From positions 874,127 to 938,126 of the forward strand of contig NZ_JALHQD010000001.1 of NCBI RefSeq assembly GCF_022842145.1: a DNA stretch of 64,000 nucleotides. The letters run 5' to 3'. This DNA comes from Tabrizicola sp. (lineage in GTDB: Bacteria; Pseudomonadota; Alphaproteobacteria; Rhodobacterales; Rhodobacteraceae). Positions 59,356-64,000 of the stretch are shown one piece after another (the first letter of the stretch is position 1; each line of letters begins with the position of its first letter). Below the pieces are notes generated by a model. That model saw only the letters and a program-made list of their open reading frames with translations. It was not told the DNA's origin and did no database searches. The translations under genes were made by a program, and so were the position numbers.

Positions 59356-60238
59356 AACTGTCCGAGGTCCCGACCGTCACGACGGCGGCGGGTGCCTCCG
59401 GGCGCGGGCATTCCTCGGCCGCGATGCCGCGACGTTCGCAGGCAGCAAGGCGCTTCCTTTCAGCCTTTTCCGCGGCGGCCTTGTCTCGCGCGTCCTTCTT
59501 GGCAAGGGCGGCGGCTTCCTTTTCCTTGCGGGCGATGTTCTCGGGCGTCTCGGGGACCAGACGGCCATAGGCGTCGATCATCTGCGGGCCTTCCAGCGCC
59601 AGACTTTCCATCTCGTCCCGCACTTTGACCCGGGTGCCATTCGGCACCTTGTTGTACAGGTCGATGGCGTCCTGGTTGAACAGGCGGATGCAGCCCGCGC
59701 TGGTCGCATGGCCGATCGAGGCCGCGTCCGCCGTGCCGTGGATGCGGAACATCGTGTCCCGGTTGCCGCGATAAAGGTACAGCGCCCGGGCACCCAGGGG
59801 GTTCGTCAGCCCGCCCGGCAGACCACCGGCATAGGCCGCGTAAAGGTCGGGCCGGGTGCGGATCATGTTCGCCGTAGGCGTCCACGACGGCCACTCCGCC
59901 TTCCTCCCGATGACACCCGTGCCACGGAACGACATCCCCTCACGCCCGACGGCGATGGGATAGCGCGTCGCGGTCCCGCCTTCGTTCACCAGGTAGAGCT
60001 TGCGCGCGAAGGTATCGACGACCACCGTGCCCGGAGCCTCGGGGCCGGTATAGGCCACTTCCACCCGCCGGTTGCCATCGTACAGGTACTGCGCCGGCAC
60101 CGGTTCGATGAAGAACTCACCGTCCTGGATGCCCTCGTAGCCAGGCACGACATCGGGTTGCTTCTGGGTGGTCCCTGCGCAGGCGGCAAGCATGGGCAGG
60201 GCGAGGATCGCGAGGATCCGTGCGAAAGACTGGGTCAA
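59342..60238 (-). CDS. L,D-transpeptidase (YkuD domain) lipoprotein
   Basis: 298 residues. A signal peptide ends in a lipobox, LAAC near residue 20, so the protein is probably lipid-anchored. The YkuD domain spans about 72-205, with catalytic motif HGTADAASIGHATSAGCIRL holding the histidine and cysteine. It should crosslink peptidoglycan (3-3 links) or attach proteins to it. The C-terminal 80 residues are a charged, alanine/lysine-rich helix with two more cysteines. It overlaps the convergent cupin gene by 14 bp. Confidence 0.93.
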   Translation of the reverse strand: MTQSFARILAILALPMLAACAGTTQKQPDVVPGYEGIQDGEFFIEPVPAQYLYDGNRRVEVAYTGPEAPGTVVVDTFARKLYLVNEGGTATRYPIAVGREGMSFRGTGVIGRKAEWPSWTPTANMIRTRPDLYAAYAGGLPGGLTNPLGARALYLYRGNRDTMFRIHGTADAASIGHATSAGCIRLFNQDAIDLYNKVPNGTRVKVRDEMESLALEGPQMIDAYGRLVPETPENIARKEKEAAALAKKDARDKAAAEKAERKRLAACERRGIAAEECPRPEAPAAVVTVGTSDSSTAG

Positions 60239-60301
60239 TTTGGCAGACTCATCTAAGGGCAGCTATGGTCACCTTGCGCCACGTCAACCCGCATCCGTCA
60301 A

Positions 60302-60375
60302 GGAAAAAGCGCAAGTTTTTCCGAATCTTCGCTGGCAAGGCTGGAACGGAAACGGCGTTGCGCCGATTCCGTTCC
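60302..60375. terminator. Two hairpins between the creatinase and L,D-transpeptidase genes
   Basis: GGAACGGAA-A-CGGCG (60343-60357) pairs with CGCCG-A-TTCCGTTCC (60361-60375), a 14-bp stem with one A:A mismatch and a 3-nt loop. To its left, GGAAAAA (60302-60308) pairs with TTTTTCC (60316-60322). Reading leftwards from creatinase, the strong stem comes first and the A/T stem gives a T-run, so together they may end creatinase transcription. Confidence 0.6.
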
Positions 60376-60399
60376 CTGTCCTAATCGAACCTTCCGCTT

Positions 60400-61614
60400 T
60401 TAGCCGACGACGTTGAAGGCCGGCCCGTAGGGGTAGTGCGTGATGTCCTCGGGCTCGTCCTCGGTCACGACGAAGATGTCGTGCTCGCGGTAGCCACCGG
60501 CACCCGGCATCCCTTCCGGAATCGTCAGCATCGGCTCCATGCTGATGACCATCCCCGGCTCCAGCACCGTGTCGATGTCCTCGCGCAGTTCCAGCGCCGC
60601 CTCGCGGCCATAGTAGTGCGACAGGATGCCGAACGAGTGGCCATAACCGAAGGTCCGGTATTGCAGCATCTGCCGCTCGGCCAGGAACTCGTTGATCTTC
60701 ATGGTGATCTCGGCACACGAGGCGCCGGGCTTCAGAAGCTTCATCCCGAATTCATGGCTGTCGATGTTGGTCTGCCAGACCCGCATCGAGGCATCGTCCA
60801 CCTCGCCCACGAACAGCGTCCGCTCCAGCGCGGTGTAGTAGCCGCTGATCATCGGGAAGCAGTTCAGCGACAGGATATCGCCATGCTGCAGCTTGCGGTT
60901 CGTGACCGGGTTGTGCGCGCCGTCGGTGTTGATCCCGGACTGGAACCAGACCCAGGTATCCCGGTATTCGGCATCGGGGAAACGCTTGGCAATCTCCCGC
61001 TCCATCGCATCCCGACCCGCAATCGAAATCTCCAGCTCCGTCGCCCCCACCGCAATCGCCTCGCGGATGGCATAGCCGCCCACGTCGGCCACGTTCGACC
61101 CATGCTTGATCAGTGCGATCTCGGCCGCGGATTTCGTCATCCGCTGGTGCATCGTCGCCGGCGCGATATCCATCCCGCGCTTCGGCTTCAGGAAGGTGTT
61201 GAACTTCTCGGCCCGCTCCATCGTCAGATGGTCGGCCTCGCAACCCACCGCCTTGCCGACGCCCGTGACCGAGGCCACCGCCCGCCACATGTTGTCACGC
61301 GCCCAGTCGGTGTAGGTGATGTTGTCCCCGATCGACCGGCGCCAGGGCTGGCCCGCATCGATGCCCGCGCTGATCGTCACGCATTCGGTCTTGGTGACGA
61401 CACAGGCGTAGGGCCGCCCGAACGAGCAGTACAGGAAGCCCGAATAGTAGGCGACGTTGTGCATCGAGGTCAGGACGACGGCGTCCAACTCGTGCATTTC
61501 CATGATGTCGCGCAGGCCCGCCAAGCGGTCATGGTATTCCTGATCGGCGAAGGGCAGCGTGTCTTTCTTCCCGCCATTGTGGAAGCGGTACATCTCGGGA
61601 CGGTTCAACGACAT
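60400..61614 (-). CDS. Creatinase (creatine amidinohydrolase, M24 family)
   Basis: 404 residues, the usual length. It matches the pita-bread fold creatinase as I remember it: NVAYYSGFLYCSFGRPYACVV, GQPWRRSIGDNI, DTWVWFQSGINTDGAHNPVT, GDILSLNCFPMISGYYTALERT and RTFGYGHSFGILSHYYGREA. The conserved histidine of the HSFG block is the catalytic base; M24 peptidase metal ligands are not needed in creatinase. It cleaves creatine to sarcosine and urea. No sarcosine oxidase or creatine transporter is beside it, so it seems to work with genes elsewhere. Hairpins follow the stop. Confidence 0.93.
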   Translation of the reverse strand: MSLNRPEMYRFHNGGKKDTLPFADQEYHDRLAGLRDIMEMHELDAVVLTSMHNVAYYSGFLYCSFGRPYACVVTKTECVTISAGIDAGQPWRRSIGDNITYTDWARDNMWRAVASVTGVGKAVGCEADHLTMERAEKFNTFLKPKRGMDIAPATMHQRMTKSAAEIALIKHGSNVADVGGYAIREAIAVGATELEISIAGRDAMEREIAKRFPDAEYRDTWVWFQSGINTDGAHNPVTNRKLQHGDILSLNCFPMISGYYTALERTLFVGEVDDASMRVWQTNIDSHEFGMKLLKPGASCAEITMKINEFLAERQMLQYRTFGYGHSFGILSHYYGREAALELREDIDTVLEPGMVISMEPMLTIPEGMPGAGGYREHDIFVVTEDEPEDITHYPYGPAFNVVG

Positions 61615-61841
61615 TTCCAGACCTCATTTCCAAGGGTCCGGACATATGTCCAAGGGACCCCGAAAGGTCCCGGCGTACAGGACGGAAGCGGGATCATCCC
61701 CACAAGCGTCGGGGTCAAAGAACCCCTGCGGCGACGCCATCGCCACGGCTCGCTTCCTAAATGCGCCTTCGCAACAAATCGCGCAAGTGTCTTTCCGACC
61801 CTTGCTTGGCCGGTTTGCGACCCCATCTAAAGCCGGTGAAC

Positions 61842-62225
61842 ATGGCAATGGAGATGATGATGCGCTGTCCGGTCGACAATGAAACCCTGGTGATGTCAGA
61901 TCGCGGCGGCGTCGAGATCGACTATTGCCCGAAATGCCGCGGCGTCTGGCTGGACCGGGGCGAGCTGGACAAGATCATCGAGCGTTCGCTTGGTGGTCCG
62001 GCGGCTGCGCCTGCACCCACGCCGCAGCAGGCCATCCAGCAGCACGCGCCTGCACCCGTGCACGCGCCCGCGCCTGCGCCAGTGTACCAGCCCGAACCGC
62101 GCGCTCCGCAAGGTTACCGCGACGACGACCGCCGCGGTCACCGGGACTATGACGATGACGACCACAAGTACGGCTACAAGAAGAAGCGCAAGGAAAGCTT
62201 CCTGAAGGATATCTTCGACTTCTAG
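61842..62225 (+). CDS. TFIIB-type zinc-ribbon domain protein
   Basis: 127 residues from the ATG at 61842 (61848 is also possible). The N-terminal zinc ribbon reads CPVDNETLVMSDRGGVEIDYC plus CPKCRGVWLDRGELDKI, with four cysteines, a pattern of the zf-TFIIB family. A proline/alanine-rich linker follows, then an Asp/Arg/Lys-rich tail ending KKKRKESFLKDIFDF. Function is unknown; RNA or protein binding is plausible. It is transcribed alone. Confidence 0.88.
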   Translation: MAMEMMMRCPVDNETLVMSDRGGVEIDYCPKCRGVWLDRGELDKIIERSLGGPAAAPAPTPQQAIQQHAPAPVHAPAPAPVYQPEPRAPQGYRDDDRRGHRDYDDDDHKYGYKKKRKESFLKDIFDF

Positions 62226-62349
62226 GCCGGACTTTTTCGAACGCCCCTCGTCGACTTCGTCGCTCGTCGCTGTCCCCTCGCGAAGAGAAGACGAAGTTGG
62301 GCGAGGAGCAATTGCTTGCGCCCGCGCCGGACTGCGCTAGCCTGATCCG

Positions 62350-63354
62350 ATGCGTCCCGGCCCCCGCAACCTCATCACCGATGTCACCGGCCTGCGGGTC
62401 GGCAACGCGGACGACGCCGCCCTCCGCTCCGGCACCACCGTGCTGACCGCCGACCAGCCCTTCGTGGCCGCCGTGCATCTCATGGGCGGCTCTCCCGGCA
62501 CGCGTGAGACTGACCTTCTGGCCCCGGACCGCATGGTGCAGGAGGTGGACGCGATTTTCCTGTCGGGTGGCTCTGCCTTCGGTCTGGACGCAGGCCAGGG
62601 CATCATGCAGGGCCTGCGCGATGCCGGGCGTGGCTTTGCCGTCGGGCCGGTCCGCGTGCCCATCGTGCCGGGGGCCATCGTCTTCGACCTCCTGAACGGC
62701 GGCGACAAGGACTGGGCTCACAGCCCCTATCCCGCGCTTGGTCGCCACGCCTTCGACGCCGCCACCGACGACTTTGCCCTTGGCACCGCCGGGGCCGGAT
62801 ATGGCGCGATGACCGGCACCCTGAAGGGCGGCCTTGGCTCGGCCTCCTGTGTCCTGCCCTCCGGCCTGACAGTCGGGGCGCTTGTCGTGGTTAACGCGCT
62901 GGGTCAGGGGAACGTGGGCGAGACGCCGCACTTCTGGGCCGCACCTTGGGAGGAAGGCACCGAATTCGGCGGTCTTGGTCCTGCGCCGTTTCTGCCGCAG
63001 GACGCGCCCCTGCCGCGCAAGCGGTTGGGCGAGGCCACGACTATCGCCATCGTCGCCACGGATGCGACCCTGACCAAGGCGCAAGCGCATCGCATGGCCG
63101 TGGCAGCGCACGACGGAATGGCGCGGGCGCTGGTCCCCTCGCACACGCCGCTGGACGGTGACCTGGTGTTCAGCGTCGCAACGGGCGGCAAGCCGTTGCA
63201 AGACCCCCTGACCGACAGCTTCCAGCTTGGCCATGCCGCCGCCACCTGCCTGGCCCGCGCCATCGCCCGGGCGGTCTATCTGGCGCGGTCCGAACCCCTG
63301 GACCTGCAACCGACATGGCACTCACGCTTTGGGGAGAGGGGCGCTGCCCGCTGA
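62350..63354 (+). CDS. P1 family peptidase (DmpA/L-aminopeptidase-like)
   Basis: 334 residues. The family start NLITDVTGLRVGNADD, the FLSGGSAFGLDAGQGIMQGL block and the autocleavage/nucleophile segment TLKGGLGSAS (the serine becomes the N-terminal nucleophile) are present. Such enzymes process themselves and cleave N-terminal amino acids, including D-amino acid or beta-peptide amides. The physiological substrate is unknown. It converges with moaE across about 106 bp containing a GCCCACGCGTGGGC palindrome at 63446-63459. Confidence 0.9.
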   Translation: MRPGPRNLITDVTGLRVGNADDAALRSGTTVLTADQPFVAAVHLMGGSPGTRETDLLAPDRMVQEVDAIFLSGGSAFGLDAGQGIMQGLRDAGRGFAVGPVRVPIVPGAIVFDLLNGGDKDWAHSPYPALGRHAFDAATDDFALGTAGAGYGAMTGTLKGGLGSASCVLPSGLTVGALVVVNALGQGNVGETPHFWAAPWEEGTEFGGLGPAPFLPQDAPLPRKRLGEATTIAIVATDATLTKAQAHRMAVAAHDGMARALVPSHTPLDGDLVFSVATGGKPLQDPLTDSFQLGHAAATCLARAIARAVYLARSEPLDLQPTWHSRFGERGAAR

Positions 63355-63460
63355 GCCAGGCGTCCCGTCTCTCCGCCCGGGAGAAATGCTTAACAAAGGC
63401 TGAACGCCCGCAGCCAAGCCCCTGATTTCATTGATCTCGAAAGCCGCCCACGCGTGGGCG

Positions 63461-63901
63461 CTACCACCGCTTCAGCGCATCCTCGTCGGCATCCTTCGCC
63501 GCGACCCAGGCCTCTCCACCGGCCCCCAGTTCCTTCTTCCAGAACGGAGCCCGCGACTTCAGGTAGTCCATCAGATACTCGGCCGCCGCGAACGCATCCC
63601 CCCGGTGCGGCGCGGCCGTCGCCACCATCATGATCGCCTCGCCCGGCCCCAGCTTGCCGAACCGATGGATCACCAGCGCGTCGGCCAGCGACCAGCGCCC
63701 GACGGCTTCCTCTGCGATGGCGGAAATCGCCTTCTCGGTCATGCCGGGGTAATGCTCGATCTCCATCGCCGAAAGCGTGCCACCCTCGTCCCGCACCAGC
63801 CCGGTGAAGCTGACCACCGCCCCCGCCCCGCGAACGCCGGACGTGAAAGCGGAAACCTCGGCTCCGACATCGAAGGGCTGGGACTGGACCGCGACCCGCA
63901 T
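63461..63901 (-). CDS. moaE: Molybdopterin synthase catalytic subunit
   Basis: 146 residues from the ATG at 63901 (a GTG at 63910 inside moaD is also open). MoaE features are complete: GAVVSFTGLVRDE, the EHYPGMTEK block, VIHRFGKLGPGE and the lysines of YLKSRAPFWKKE. With MoaD it builds the dithiolene of molybdopterin, the cofactor needed by the FdsA enzyme encoded at 36.6 kb. It follows moaD by 1 bp. Confidence 0.96.
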   Translation of the reverse strand: MRVAVQSQPFDVGAEVSAFTSGVRGAGAVVSFTGLVRDEGGTLSAMEIEHYPGMTEKAISAIAEEAVGRWSLADALVIHRFGKLGPGEAIMMVATAAPHRGDAFAAAEYLMDYLKSRAPFWKKELGAGGEAWVAAKDADEDALKRW

Positions 63902-63902
63902 C

Positions 63903-64000
63903 TCAGCCACCGGTCATGGGCGGGAAGAAGGCGACCTCCCGGACCCCGGCCAAGGGGGCATCGAAGGACGACAGTTCCTGGTCCAGCGCGACCCGCAGCG
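63903..64000 (-). CDS. moaD: Molybdopterin synthase sulfur carrier subunit, partial (5' part off the right edge)
   Basis: Only the last 32 codons are in the window. They end EVAFFPPMTGG and a stop, and the double-glycine C-terminus after FFPPMT is the MoaD signature that carries the thiocarboxylate. The stop lies 1 bp before the moaE start. The frame runs to the right edge without interruption. Confidence 0.92.
   Translation of the reverse strand, partial: LRVALDQELSSFDAPLAGVREVAFFPPMTGG

Overview
The window looks like chromosomal DNA of an alphaproteobacterium of the Rhodobacterales (Rhodobacter/Paracoccus-like). The basis is high GC (roughly 65 percent by eye), the hemD-mic60-hemY locus divergent from tsaD-gpsA, DUF2125 and DUF1523 proteins, a cytosolic FdsGBACD formate dehydrogenase, and copies of a short intergenic repeat (core CCTCCGGCGGGGATATTT) familiar from this group. 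There is no phage, insertion sequence, CRISPR array, plasmid or rRNA gene. One tRNA (Thr, CGT) is present.

Layout. 1-3.9 kb, minus strand: enoyl-CoA hydratase-like protein, agmatinase, MscS channel and a flavoprotein cut by the left edge. 4-10.5 kb, plus strand: DUF2125 protein, PmbA/TldE, inositol monophosphatase-family protein, and a DEAD-box RNA helicase with a repetitive basic tail, then a terminator and tRNA-Thr. 10.6-14 kb, minus strand: hemD, mic60, hemY. 14-16.8 kb, plus strand: tsaD, gpsA, YciI, EVE, chained by ATGA overlaps. 16.8-24.3 kb: a LacI regulator divergent from an alpha-L-rhamnosidase and a complete sugar ABC importer. 24.4-28.3 kb: a GntR regulator and three enzymes forming most of a 4-hydroxyproline degradation pathway. 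28.3-33.4 kb: a repeat-rich gap, a hypothetical protein, uvrC, and a three-gene operon (SDR, small zinc-ribbon membrane protein, S49 peptidase). 33.4-40.5 kb: LysR regulator and fdsG-fdsB-DUF4287-fdsA-fdsC-fdsD. 40.6-48.8 kb: proC-like, lysA, a TIGR02302/DUF4175 membrane protein, a DUF1624 membrane protein, pheT. 48.9-57 kb, minus strand: a nine-gene, almost gapless operon of unknown function built on an AAA+ ATPase, a coiled-coil protein and several membrane proteins. 57.1-64 kb: panB-panC, cupin, L,D-transpeptidase lipoprotein, creatinase, zinc-ribbon protein, P1 peptidase, moaE and the 3' end of moaD.

Two things stand out. First, the dyad GTANATAC (mostly GTATATAC and GTAGATAC) occurs 21 times by my count, against about 2 expected at this base composition. 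It lies inside genes in all three reading frames and on both strands, uses codons that are otherwise rare here, and every copy lies before position 28,400. This looks like a DNA-level signal. Second, the AAA+ operon at 48,875-56,976 has a candidate operator upstream (TGATGTAA-N7-TTACATCA) and carries an AT-rich, abortive-infection-like membrane/coiled-coil gene stitched into it by 4-bp overlaps. I recognise no described system with this gene content.
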